NCBI RefSeq assembly: GCF_004123835.1
Contig: NZ_MZMU01000019.1
Span: 186,001-250,000, forward strand
Reading direction: 5' to 3'
From: Rhizobium leguminosarum
GTDB taxonomy: Bacteria; Pseudomonadota; Alphaproteobacteria; Rhizobiales; Rhizobiaceae
DNA: 64,000 nucleotides
Shown: positions 50,229 through 59,007 of the stretch, in pieces
How the letters are laid out: every line of letters begins with the position of its first letter
Numbering within the stretch: the first letter of the stretch is position 1
Made by a program: the position numbers and the translations under genes
Notes under the pieces: generated by a model
Seen by the model: the letters and a program-made list of their open reading frames with translations, nothing else
What the model was told of the DNA's origin: nothing
The model's database searches: none

Positions 50229-50932
50229 TGTTCCGCAGTCAGTCCGTTTCGATTACCAGGATCGCCTTCGTTATCGTCACCGTCGTCTTGGTGGTGCTGG
50301 CCGGTCGAGAGCTGTACGCGTCGATAAGAACGGCCAGCATCTCGATCGTCGCCGAAAGGATCGAGCGTGGCGAGACCGTTGCGGATGATGTCGTGACCAA
50401 ATATGCGTCGCGCAGTGTCGACGTCGTTGACGGACACTATTGTCGATCCGACATCGTGGCTGCTGGCGTAACCCTCGTTCTGGCGCAACTCGATCGGCAG
50501 AATGTCAATGTCAATTACGACGGCTGGGCCGCTGCGGCCTCGAGTGCACGCCAGTATCTGCGGCATGCGCTTTCGTGTATGCCGACGAACAGCAATTTTT
50601 GGCTTCGTCTTGCGGCCGTGCAGTCGACAATTGCGGAAGAGCCGGCCTCGGTCGCGGGAATGATGAAGCGTTCGGTTGCGCTTGCGCCGTACGACCAGGT
50701 GACGATCCTGACGCGATTTTATTTCTGGAACGATTTCACCGATGCAACACTCGCCGCGGCAGAGCGCGCGCTCGATAGCGATCTCATGACCATGCTGAAA
50801 CGGGGCGATCGTTGCAGGGTCAATGCCACGATAAGAGAGATCAGCCCACAGCTCCGCCCGATCTTCGATCGAAGCTGGACGAGCGTCGGAGAGGCCGCGA
50901 CGGCGCGGTTCCGACAGCGCTGCAGCAAGTAA
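50228..50932 (+). CDS. Membrane-anchored protein of unknown function, coupled to the BY-kinase
   Basis: 234 residues. One N-terminal membrane segment (ISIRIAFVIVTVVLVVLAGR-like, about residues 7-27) precedes a helical periplasmic part with LSCMPTNSNFWLRLAAVQST and MMKRSVALAPYDQVTILTRF, which looks like degenerate TPR repeats. Its ATG overlaps the kinase stop (TGATG), so expression is coupled. It probably assists polymer assembly; this is inference from context. Confidence 0.72.
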   Translation: MFRSQSVSITRIAFVIVTVVLVVLAGRELYASIRTASISIVAERIERGETVADDVVTKYASRSVDVVDGHYCRSDIVAAGVTLVLAQLDRQNVNVNYDGWAAAASSARQYLRHALSCMPTNSNFWLRLAAVQSTIAEEPASVAGMMKRSVALAPYDQVTILTRFYFWNDFTDATLAAAERALDSDLMTMLKRGDRCRVNATIREISPQLRPIFDRSWTSVGEAATARFRQRCSK

Positions 50933-51028
50933 TCATCAAGGCTGGTTTTTAAAGACAGTTCCGAGATCGTGGCCGGCAGGCTGAGCAGCTACGGCTCTTT
51001 CTCTTGGCCGAATTCAACTTGCATAAAA

Positions 51029-51064
51029 CAACGCCCGCAGTCTGCGCGGCGGGCGTTGCTTTTT
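51029..51064. terminator. Bidirectional terminator between convergent genes
   Basis: CAACGCCCGC pairs with GCGGGCGTTG around a 10-nt loop. TTTTT follows on the + strand and TTTT on the - strand. It ends both the polymer operon from the left and the Rap-like gene from the right. Confidence 0.85.
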
Positions 51065-51080
51065 GATTGGCTATTGATGA

Positions 51081-51776
51081 TCAGACTTCTGCGTCCGCGC
51101 CAGTGATGTTGAGTGTCAGAACGCCGGCGTCGGTGTGGCCTTCGCCGTCGGAGATCTTGTAGAACTGGATGGTCTCCGTGACCTGGTCCCCCGGAGCGAT
51201 ATCTGCTGTCAGATCATAGGTGAATGATCCATCCGCTTTTACATGGAACGTGCCATAGGTGCCGGCGACGTCGGTCGTTGCGCTCGGGTCGCCGTTTATG
51301 GTCGTGGTGCCGAATAGGCGGAGGAAGAGGTGGCCATTGTCGCCGGCAATGTCGTTGTCCAGGGCGTTGCCGCTGATGGCGTCGCCTTCGGTGAAGCTGT
51401 AGTTGTCGTCGACAGCGATCGGCTTTACCTGGCTTACGCCCTGAATATTCAGGGTGAACAGGCCAACATCGGTGTGACCTGCACCATCAGAGATCTTGTA
51501 CGAGACCTTCTCCTGGAGCAATTCACCGTTGGTGAAGCCGACCTTGGCAGCGTCGCTCAGAACATAGGTATAGCTGCCGTCCGGCTTGACGAAGAAGGTG
51601 CCGTAATCGCCCTGGATTTCGGTGACCTGGCTGTTGCCTTGCTTGGAGCCAACGCCCTGCTGATCGAAGAAACGAAGGAACAAGTTCCCATCGGATGTAT
51701 CGTTCGCCAGCAGATTTCCGGAAATAGCGTCGGTTTCCAGGAATGTTGCACTATCATCTGTTGCATGAATAGCCAT
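51081..51776 (-). CDS. Rap-like secreted protein with two Ra/CHDL (VCBS/cadherin-like) domains
   Basis: 231 residues, no signal peptide. It is two tandem copies of a domain of about 105 residues: FLETDAISGNLLANDTSDGN ... GDYGTFFVKPDGSYTYVL ... VSYKISDGAGHTDVGLFTLN, and FTEGDAISGNALDNDIAGDN ... GTYGTFHVKADGSFTYDL ... IQFYKISDGEGHTDAGVLTL. Size and plan match RapA proteins of R. leguminosarum; RapA2 is a calcium-binding lectin for acidic exopolysaccharide exported by PrsDE. A strong GAGGAGAG site precedes the ATG. The exporter genes lie 3 kb away. Confidence 0.82.
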   Translation of the reverse strand: MAIHATDDSATFLETDAISGNLLANDTSDGNLFLRFFDQQGVGSKQGNSQVTEIQGDYGTFFVKPDGSYTYVLSDAAKVGFTNGELLQEKVSYKISDGAGHTDVGLFTLNIQGVSQVKPIAVDDNYSFTEGDAISGNALDNDIAGDNGHLFLRLFGTTTINGDPSATTDVAGTYGTFHVKADGSFTYDLTADIAPGDQVTETIQFYKISDGEGHTDAGVLTLNITGADAEV

Positions 51777-52466
51777 TACTGTCTCTCCTCGAATTGTTCT
51801 TTGCTAGGTCAATTCTGACCTTTAGCGAGCTGGTCGATTAAGGATATCTTAATACAGAGAGTCAAGGGTGCAGTTAACAGCAAGTGAACATTTTCGGGTG
51901 TATAGTACAATAATGACACACCTGTAACACGCATAAGGCGATGAAACGCATGGTAATTATTGCGTTAATAATAAGTGAAAATACCAAATGATAGATGCGA
52001 ACCTCTGTTTCTTCAGAGGAGAAGAATGTTTATTCAGGAGCAATTTATAAGAATACGCGGAGGTGCTTATGCGCAGATGAGATCTTTATATAATCCCTAC
52101 GGGTTACAGCCTGAAAACTCAGTCTTGCTTCGGCTCCCGCACCGGCGTCTGCTTTTCGAGGAAGTAACTGATGCCATGATTTTGTAACATTTGTTTATCA
52201 AGTAATGTTTCTCTCGAGGCGCAATTGGCGTAAACTAATATGCGATGCGTGGAGAATGATCTTAATTACACTAGAGATATTGGGTAACATCGTCATAATT
52301 GTGCGACGCAATTTTTGTTGCAATGCAAAATATTCGAGAAATGAAGATGTTTTGTGGGGAGCGTAAGAATTATCGCGAGATAGAACGCATTTTAGTGTTC
52401 CATTTTAGCAGGCAGAGAGAGGTCCGCGGGTAAAAGATTTTCCAGTATCTTTGGGAGATCACGGGC
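51777..52466. other. 690-bp AT-rich divergent regulatory region
   Basis: No gene is supported: a 70-codon frame at 51975-52187 lacks coding character. On the - strand a TTGACT hexamer at 51865-51860 lies upstream of the Rap-like gene. Two dyads of the same 6-5-6 size occur: ATTAAG-N5-CTTAAT at 51837-51853 and ATTATT-N5-AATAAT at 51956-51972. A further imperfect repeat TTTTG-N8-CAAAA is at about 52312-52329, before the beta-helix gene. This is likely a regulated divergent promoter. Confidence 0.5.
51837..51853. promoter_or_regulatory. Candidate operator in the Rap-like gene promoter
   Basis: The perfect dyad ATTAAG-GATAT-CTTAAT lies where the -10 region of a TTGACT promoter for the Rap-like gene would fall. 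It may be a repressor site; the regulator is unknown. Confidence 0.45.
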
Positions 52467-54077
52467 GTGACCGTCTACTATGTAAATTCGGCAACAGGAT
52501 CCAATCAGAACAGTGGAGTGAGCGAGCAGTCGGCTTTCGCGACACTTTCCGCTGTCGAATCCTTGAGGCTAAAGCCGGGAGACAGCGTGCTGCTTGCCGC
52601 CGGAAGCGTGTTTAACGAGCAATTCGACCTGAAATACTCCGGCACTGTCAGCTCTCCGATTACAATTGGCAGTTACGGCTTTGGCGATGCGCCGGTTATT
52701 CACAGTAGCAATGACGGCATCCACGGCTCGAAGGCTTCAAACATCATCGTGGAGAACATCAAGATTGCTGATACCGGCGGTGCGGCGATATATGCGGGAA
52801 ATGTCTCCAACTGGACCGTCCGCAACGTCGAGGTCGAAAATACCGGACTTGCCGGCAAGCCCGGTTCCGTCAATTTCCAGAGCAGCCAGAACATTACCAT
52901 CGAGAACAGCAAGATTTCCGGGGTAAATGGAGACGGCATCTGGATGGATAAAGTGATTGGCGTTACCATCGTTAATAATCTGGTCATCAACAGCCAGGGC
53001 GCTGCGGCAGACGCCGTTCAGTTGAACGACAGCAGCAATATCCTGATCAAGGGTAACCACCTAGAGCAGACTGAGACCAATAGCGCAAAGGGCGTCCTGG
53101 TGCTTGTTCGGGCTGTAAATGCAGCAGTCGAGGACAACACCGTGATCGGCGGCGGTTTCGGGATAGGTGCCAACGCGGGCACGAATATCGCCATCCACGA
53201 CAACGACATCTCGGGATACGGCGGCTATAGTTGGTCCTACGGTATCGGCCTTGGCGATCAGGGCAATGCGACAAATTACGATATCAGTGGAAACTATATT
53301 CATGACGGCGTCTGGGGCGTGTCGATCAGCGCTGCAGGTTACCCAAGCTATACACGCACCGATATCGATATTTATGGTAATGTCTTTGACGACCTGTCGT
53401 CCTCGGCGCTGAAGGTCGACAGGCCTGCATCAGGCTCTTTCCATGAAAATATCATCGACAGCGCGGTGTCGACGTTGACGATGCCCGTCGCAATTGTCCT
53501 TCAGAGCACCTTCTTGATCAACGACAATAAGACGCTGGAACAAGCGCAGGCCGAAGTCGACGCTGCGACTGGCAACACCCAGTCCAACAATGAGCAGACG
53601 CCTACCACGCCGGTGGAGCCGTATGTCGAACCGTCAACACCGACGCAGACAAGCACTCCGGCGCCCGCGGCCGAAGCGCAGGTTCCGACCGCACCCACCG
53701 TCGCCGTTCCCAGGATTGTCGCAGCCCATGACAGCCTGAAAATCTCTACGGATACGGGCAGCGCCTATCATGGCAACCTCCTCGAAAACGATAGCGCAAT
53801 CAATGGAACCGTGCTGCTTCGTCGCTTCGGTGACAGTGCCGTGGATAAGCATGGCCTGACGCTGACCGGGAAATACGGCGTCATCCACGTGGAGAGCGAT
53901 GGTGATTACACCTATACCGTCGATGCGGTGAAAATCGCCGGTCTCAGCGGAAAGGTCAGTGAATCCTTCCAATACAAGATTTCTGACGGCGCTTCTCACA
54001 TCGATACCGACTCGCTCGGCGTGTATATCAATGTGGACGCGTTCCATAGCAGCCAAGCGTCGCACCTGCTGGTTTGA
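52467..54077 (+). CDS. Secreted parallel beta-helix protein with C-terminal Ra/CHDL-like domain
   Basis: 536 residues from a GTG behind a GGGAG site. No signal peptide. Residues about 1-355 form a right-handed beta-helix with many short repeats (SQNITIENSKISGVNGDGIW; NIAIHDNDISGYGGYSWSYG), as in pectate-lyase or epimerase-like polysaccharide enzymes. A Pro/Thr/Ala linker follows (TPVEPYVEPSTPTQTSTPAP). The last 110 residues are a domain like those of the Rap-like neighbour (LLENDSAINGTVLLRRFGDS; FQYKISDGASHIDTDSL). It probably binds or remodels the polymer after type I export. Catalytic residues are not identified. Confidence 0.78.
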   Translation: MTVYYVNSATGSNQNSGVSEQSAFATLSAVESLRLKPGDSVLLAAGSVFNEQFDLKYSGTVSSPITIGSYGFGDAPVIHSSNDGIHGSKASNIIVENIKIADTGGAAIYAGNVSNWTVRNVEVENTGLAGKPGSVNFQSSQNITIENSKISGVNGDGIWMDKVIGVTIVNNLVINSQGAAADAVQLNDSSNILIKGNHLEQTETNSAKGVLVLVRAVNAAVEDNTVIGGGFGIGANAGTNIAIHDNDISGYGGYSWSYGIGLGDQGNATNYDISGNYIHDGVWGVSISAAGYPSYTRTDIDIYGNVFDDLSSSALKVDRPASGSFHENIIDSAVSTLTMPVAIVLQSTFLINDNKTLEQAQAEVDAATGNTQSNNEQTPTTPVEPYVEPSTPTQTSTPAPAAEAQVPTAPTVAVPRIVAAHDSLKISTDTGSAYHGNLLENDSAINGTVLLRRFGDSAVDKHGLTLTGKYGVIHVESDGDYTYTVDAVKIAGLSGKVSESFQYKISDGASHIDTDSLGVYINVDAFHSSQASHLLV

Positions 54078-54552
54078 ATCACGCCAAATTTAGAGAGCGC
54101 CGGCCGGCTATTCAACACTTGAAAGCTTGATGATGAAGGGTGTCGGCGGTCGAAGGCCGGGAGATGCGGATAAAAAAATATTTCCGCCGTTCATAGGAAA
54201 AATGAACTATAGATTGAATTTATAGTTAATGCGTCAGTAAATGTCGCGCATATGCGCGCGACGCGTTCATTCCGCTGCGCCGTTGTTGGACAATTTGCGA
54301 TTTTCACTTGCTTAGGTTGGTATATTTAGCGTAGCGTCAAGTCAGAATCCCTGAAGCCGCTCGTTATAAATTGGAATTTTTGGTCACTTTTTGGTTGGAT
54401 TCATGTAATAGGTCGTGGGCTTCCAAGCGGGTCCGGCGCCGGTGTCGGGGGTCCAAGGCAGTCGTGTCATTGATCGGGCGTGATGGACCCGGAGCTGGAG
54501 TGTGCGCCGGCATATTTGCTTTCGTGCGATGCGGTAAGAGAGGGATTACTTC
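54078..54552. other. 475-bp gap upstream of the type I exporter
   Basis: No gene is supported. The AT-rich middle carries the dyad AACTATA-N9-TATAGTT at 54205-54227, a candidate operator. A 76-codon frame at 54371-54601 overlaps the exporter start and is not convincing. Confidence 0.45.
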
Positions 54553-56319
54553 GTGTTTCAGAGTTCAGCAGCTGATGTCAGCGAGCCATCCAAAGCATTA
54601 AGGAAATGCAAGGGGGGGCTTGTTTTCATTGGAATAGCAAGCGCGCTTATCAATATCCTATACCTTACAAGTTCATTTTTTATGCTTGAGGTGTATGACC
54701 GGGTCATTCCCAGCAAAAGCATACCTTCGCTGGCTGTCCTGGCAATACTTGCGTTAATGCTTTACACGTTTCAAGGAGCGTTCGAGGTTCTGCGAAGCAG
54801 GATGCTGGTGCGTGTTGCCGGAGCGCTTGACGAGATGGTGAACGGGCGCGTGTTCCGGGCGCTGATCAAGGCTCCGTTGAAGGTCAAAATTGGCGGCGAC
54901 GGGCTTCAGCCGTTGCGCGACTTCGATCAGATCAGAACCTTCCTGTCCGGCCAGGGCCCGACAGCGATGTTCGATCTGCCCTGGTTGCCGTTCTATATCG
55001 TGATCTGCTTCCTCTTTCATCCGGCGATCGGATATATCGCGATCGGTGGAGCGCTGGTTCTCGCCATCCTGACGTTCATGACCAATCAGGGAACGCGTAC
55101 GCTCTCAAAAAAGCAGTCTGACTCCGCTAATATGCGAAATGCCTTCGCGCAGACCTCGATCCGCAACTCCGAAGTTATTCACGCCATGGGCATGGCGGGG
55201 ACGATGGCCGAAATCTGGGACCACAAGAACAGTGAATACCGGACAATCACCCGGCAGGCATCGGATGTCGGCAATGGATATGCGACCTTGTCGAAGATTT
55301 TCCGTATTGCTTTGCAATCGGGAACGCTCGCGACCGGCGCAATCCTGGTCATTCAAGGGCAGGCCTCTTCGGGAATTATCATCGCCGGCTCGATATTGAC
55401 CTCTCGCGCCCTGGCGCCTGTCGAAGCGGCGATCGGAAATTGGCGTGGTTTCGTTTCTGCTCAGCAGAGCTGGGCGCGGCTTTCGAGCCTGCTGAAAACC
55501 ATTCCTGAGATTCCAGCCCCCCTTGCGCTCGCGGCGCCTACCAAGCAAGTCACTGTCGAAGGACTGGCGAGCGGGCCGCCGGCGGGTCAGCGCCTGGTCA
55601 TTTCCGATGTCAGCTTCGGCCTAAGGGCAGGGAGCGCGCTTGGGGTCATTGGTTACAGTGCCTCGGGTAAGTCGTCCTTGGCACGGGCGATGATGGGCAT
55701 CTGGCCGACCGTCAGAGGATCCATTCGCCTCGATGGCGCAGCACTCGACCAGTGGGACGGTGACGCACTCGGCCGGCATATCGGTTATCTGCCGCAGGAT
55801 GTGGAGCTTTTCTCGGGGACTGTTGCCCAGAATATCTGCCGTTTCGCGAAGGAGATGTCGCCTGAGGCGGTGGTTGCCGCGGCGAGGGCGGCGCGCGTCC
55901 ACGATCTCATTCTTCGTCTGCCGAACGGTTACGAAACCGAAATCGGCGAAGGCGGTGCTGCGCTTTCGGCTGGCCAGAGACAGCGTATCGCGCTTGCAAG
56001 AGCGCTTTACGGCGAACCATTCCTCGTCGTGCTCGATGAACCAAACTCCAATCTCGATGAAGAAGGCGAGCGGGCGCTGAGTGCTGCGATCATGAGCGTG
56101 CGGGCGCGGGGCGGCATTGTCGTTGTCATCGCGCATCGGTCCGGAGTTCTGGCGGTCTGCGACTTCGTGCTGATGATGCAGGACGGCCGCATGATCGCGT
56201 TTGGTCCCAAAGAGGAAGTTCTGGCGAGAGTCAGCCGGCCAGAAGCGGCGCGCACGCCGATTGCCGAGCGCGTGGCTCAGCTTAAAGTCGTGGTCGACGG
56301 CATGAATGCGGCCGAATAG
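54553..56319 (+). CDS. prsD: Type I secretion ABC transporter (PrsD-like)
   Basis: A 588-residue fused permease-ATPase. The membrane domain has segments such as FIGIASALINILYLTSSFFM followed by LEVYDRVIPSKSIPSLAVLA, the T1SS hallmark. The ATPase has Walker A GYSASGKSSLARAMMGIWPT, signature LSAGQRQRIALARALYG and Walker B FLVVLDEPNSNLD. It would export the neighbouring Ra/CHDL proteins. It starts at GTG behind an AGAGGG site. Whether it is orthologous to PrsD or a paralogue is not decided here. Confidence 0.85.
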   Translation: MFQSSAADVSEPSKALRKCKGGLVFIGIASALINILYLTSSFFMLEVYDRVIPSKSIPSLAVLAILALMLYTFQGAFEVLRSRMLVRVAGALDEMVNGRVFRALIKAPLKVKIGGDGLQPLRDFDQIRTFLSGQGPTAMFDLPWLPFYIVICFLFHPAIGYIAIGGALVLAILTFMTNQGTRTLSKKQSDSANMRNAFAQTSIRNSEVIHAMGMAGTMAEIWDHKNSEYRTITRQASDVGNGYATLSKIFRIALQSGTLATGAILVIQGQASSGIIIAGSILTSRALAPVEAAIGNWRGFVSAQQSWARLSSLLKTIPEIPAPLALAAPTKQVTVEGLASGPPAGQRLVISDVSFGLRAGSALGVIGYSASGKSSLARAMMGIWPTVRGSIRLDGAALDQWDGDALGRHIGYLPQDVELFSGTVAQNICRFAKEMSPEAVVAAARAARVHDLILRLPNGYETEIGEGGAALSAGQRQRIALARALYGEPFLVVLDEPNSNLDEEGERALSAAIMSVRARGGIVVVIAHRSGVLAVCDFVLMMQDGRMIAFGPKEEVLARVSRPEAARTPIAERVAQLKVVVDGMNAAE

Positions 56320-56334
56320 GTCAGAGGGAAGATT

Positions 56335-57642
56335 GTGAGCAAGGTTATCAGTGAATCAAAACGCTCCCTCAATCGGCATGTTGCCGTTGTCGGTGTATTG
56401 TCGATAGCCCTCGTTTGCGGCATTGGCGGTTGGGCGGCGACGACAGAGCTTTCGAGCGCCGTCATCGGCGAGGGCGTGATCGTCGTCGACGGTGATGTCA
56501 AGAAGGTGCAGCACCTGACAGGTGGTATCGTGTCGGAATTGCTGGTTTCCGAAAACGACCATGTGACGGCCGGGCAGGTGCTGATACGGCTCGATGGGAC
56601 GACGACAAGAGCGAATCTCTCGATTGTGGAAAGCACGCTTGCTCAGCTTTATGCGCGCCGCGCCCGTCTGAAGGCGGAACGAATCGGGGCAGATTCGTTC
56701 GAGGTCGAGGAAAACATCAGGGATCTGACATCCAGCACCTCCGCAGAGAAGCTTCTCGATGGCGAGCAGAAGCTGTTCGACAGTCGCAGGACGGCGCTTA
56801 TCGGAATGAAGAGCCAGTTGGCATCGCGCAAGGACCAACTGGGCGAGCAGGTAAAGGGGTTGGTCGTTCAGATCAATGCCACCAACGATGCCTTGGGCTT
56901 GATCGAACAGGAGCTTGAGGGCATTGATACGCTCTACAAGAAGGGCCTCGTCACGCTTCAGCGTTTGAATACGCTCAAGCGCGCCCGCGCCGATCTCCAG
57001 GGCAACAGCGGCCAGGAAATCGCAGCTAAGGCGGAGGCCGAGGGTAAGGCAATCGAGATCGATCGCCAGTCGATCCAGCTGGATGAGGATCGTCGTTCGG
57101 AGATTGCAAAGGACCTGACCGACGTCGAGGCGCAGATCGCCGAATATGAAGAGCGCCGCGGAACCGCAGTCGATCAGCTGCACCGTCTCGACATTACCGC
57201 ACCCTTGACTGGGCGAGTTCACGAACTTTCGGTTCACACCGTCAATGGTGTCATCGATCCCGGTCAGACGCTGATGCTCGTCGTTCCCGAAAATAACGAG
57301 CTTACGGTCGAGGCGAAAGTCGCCACCCGCGATATTGACCAGGTTCACGTCGGTCAGTCCGTCGATGTGCGTTTCAGCGCTTTCGATCAACGCACGACGC
57401 CTGATGTGAGCGGTGAGATTACCTCGATCGCGCCCGATATCGTCAAGGATGAGCGCACAGGCATCAGTTATTATCCGCTGCGCGTCAAGCCGAAAGCTGA
57501 AAGCATTGCCAGGATGAAGACGATAAAGCTCTACCCCGGCATGCCGGCGGAGGTCTTCATCAAGATCGGCGATCGGACCGTGATATCCTATCTGACGAAG
57601 CCGCTGACCGATCAGATGCAGCACGTATTTCGCCAGGAGTGA
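56335..57642 (+). CDS. prsE: Type I secretion periplasmic adaptor (PrsE/HlyD-like)
   Basis: 435 residues. An N-terminal anchor (AVVGVLSIALVCGIGGWAAT), a lipoyl half (GEGVIVVDGDVKKVQHLTGG), a long coiled-coil hairpin (about residues 95-270), and the HlyD C-terminal region (VEAKVATRDIDQVHVGQSVD; ITSIAPDIVKDERTGISYYP). It starts at GTG, 15 bp after the ABC gene, and completes the inner-membrane part of the exporter. The outer-membrane TolC partner is not in the window. Confidence 0.87.
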   Translation: MSKVISESKRSLNRHVAVVGVLSIALVCGIGGWAATTELSSAVIGEGVIVVDGDVKKVQHLTGGIVSELLVSENDHVTAGQVLIRLDGTTTRANLSIVESTLAQLYARRARLKAERIGADSFEVEENIRDLTSSTSAEKLLDGEQKLFDSRRTALIGMKSQLASRKDQLGEQVKGLVVQINATNDALGLIEQELEGIDTLYKKGLVTLQRLNTLKRARADLQGNSGQEIAAKAEAEGKAIEIDRQSIQLDEDRRSEIAKDLTDVEAQIAEYEERRGTAVDQLHRLDITAPLTGRVHELSVHTVNGVIDPGQTLMLVVPENNELTVEAKVATRDIDQVHVGQSVDVRFSAFDQRTTPDVSGEITSIAPDIVKDERTGISYYPLRVKPKAESIARMKTIKLYPGMPAEVFIKIGDRTVISYLTKPLTDQMQHVFRQE

Positions 57643-57792
57643 TTGGTGGCTGTTTCGCGTCGTTAAGATCCTCGACGTCCCAAAGCAGCCGTTGTCATCC
57701 GTCAGGATGGGGATTGGATGGTTTCGCATTGCTCGAACAGGCATGCGCGGCCATTTCACGAAATTGTCTCAAGCCTGCTGCAAGGTCTCCTC

Positions 57793-58488
57793 ATGATATG
57801 TTTGCAGTTTTGGCGAGCGGTGCCGACTGAGAGGCGATCGGCCTATGGACTGGTTCTGTTTCTGGCGTGTCTGTTGATGCTTTCGGCGGTCAGGAACGGC
57901 TATGCCGATAGTCCTGTGCCGCTGAAAATAGTGGCCTTCGGAACATCCTTGACGGCGCGGGGGGGATGGCAGCCTGCCCTTGAGACAGAGCTTGCAGCCT
58001 GCCTGCAGAAGCCGGTGAAGGTCGAGAGCGTTGCAAAAAGCGGTGAAACGTCACTGTGGGCTCTGACCCAGATTGATCGCGTCGTTGCCGAGCAGCCGGA
58101 TATCATCCTGATTGAGCTCTACGCCAATGATGCGACATTGCATCGGTTCGTGTCGCTTGCGCAAAGCCGAAAGAATATCGGCGACATCCTCGACCAGCTG
58201 CAGCAGCGCCTGCCGCAAGCGCGGATCATCGTCATGGCCATGAATCCGTTTTCAGGATTGCGTGGGCTGATCCGTCCCTTTGTCGACAGTTACGTCTCCG
58301 CACATCAGGCGGAGGCGCAAAAACGTGGTCTGGAGTTTGTCGACCACCGGCCCAATTGGGAGCGTCTGACGCCGGATGATCTGGCCACGGCAATTCCTGA
58401 TGGCGTGCATCCTCTGCCCGACATAGCCTCCAAAATCATTGCGCCTGAGCTCGCCAAACGTATCGCCGGCAACAATTGCGGAGAATGA
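57793..58488 (+). CDS. SGNH/GDSL-family hydrolase, secreted
   Basis: 231 residues with a signal segment (GLVLFLACLLMLSAVRNGYA). Block I is VAFGTSLTARGGW with the nucleophile Ser (GTS in place of GDS), block III is LIELYANDATL, and block V is IPDGVHPLPDIAS with Asp and His. It may remove acetyl or other acyl groups from the polymer. An AAGG site supports the ATG at 57793; the frame is open from 57718. It ends convergent with the pssE-like gene. Confidence 0.8.
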   Translation: MICLQFWRAVPTERRSAYGLVLFLACLLMLSAVRNGYADSPVPLKIVAFGTSLTARGGWQPALETELAACLQKPVKVESVAKSGETSLWALTQIDRVVAEQPDIILIELYANDATLHRFVSLAQSRKNIGDILDQLQQRLPQARIIVMAMNPFSGLRGLIRPFVDSYVSAHQAEAQKRGLEFVDHRPNWERLTPDDLATAIPDGVHPLPDIASKIIAPELAKRIAGNNCGE

Positions 58489-58530
58489 AAATTCGATCGT
58501 AAGCGTCAGAGGCTATGACGGCTCTCGGGG

Positions 58531-59007
58531 TCAGACTGCCGTAATATAGTTTTTCAGATAGGTGACCAGTGAAGCCCGACCGGCTTCCGACGAATCTTCG
58601 TGAGATGGGCTATCCAGCTCTTCGAGCAGATAGTTCCGGAGATCGTCATCGGTGTGTGCGACATAGATGCCCGGCCGGCCCACGAGCTGGCTCACCGTGG
58701 CGAGCTGATGATCGTTTCGGTGCTCGCCGAGAGCCGCCTGTCGGGGAACGAGAATGATCGGCTTTCCAAAACGCTTGGCCGTAAGCACGGTGCCAATTCC
58801 CGCATGAGAGACGATAACACTTGCATCGCGAAAGACGTTGTCAAAGTCCTTGGGCTCGATATTCTTGATCCATTTCATATTCTGTGGCGTGTAGGTGCCC
58901 TTGCCGATCTGCGCCAGAACCGGTTTCGACAGTTCGTTTGCGAAGGTGTCGACAGCCTTGACGAGGCGATCAAATGGCAGCTGCGTTCCGACGGTGACAA
59001 GGATCAA
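58531..59007 (-). CDS. pssE: Glycosyltransferase catalytic-type subunit (PssE/Alg13-like)
   Basis: 158 residues of the Alg13/EpsF-like family: MILVTVGTQLPFDRLVKAVD, VSHAGIGTVLTAKRFGKPII and LVPRQAALGEHRNDHQLATV are the UDP-sugar-binding signature. In R. leguminosarum PssD and PssE together form a glucuronosyl-beta-1,4-glucosyltransferase. I start at a TTG overlapping the pssD stop (TTGA) with GGAG ahead, which gives the exact family N-terminus; the frame has an ATG at 59058, inside pssD. Confidence 0.85.
   Translation of the reverse strand: MILVTVGTQLPFDRLVKAVDTFANELSKPVLAQIGKGTYTPQNMKWIKNIEPKDFDNVFRDASVIVSHAGIGTVLTAKRFGKPIILVPRQAALGEHRNDHQLATVSQLVGRPGIYVAHTDDDLRNYLLEELDSPSHEDSSEAGRASLVTYLKNYITAV

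Noticed and set aside
51975..52187. 70-codon + strand frame in the long AT-rich gap
   Set aside because: No domain, weak codon character and no partner; more likely regulatory DNA.
56356..57759. 467-codon open frame on the - strand
   Set aside because: Antisense of the HlyD-type adaptor gene; no family motif.
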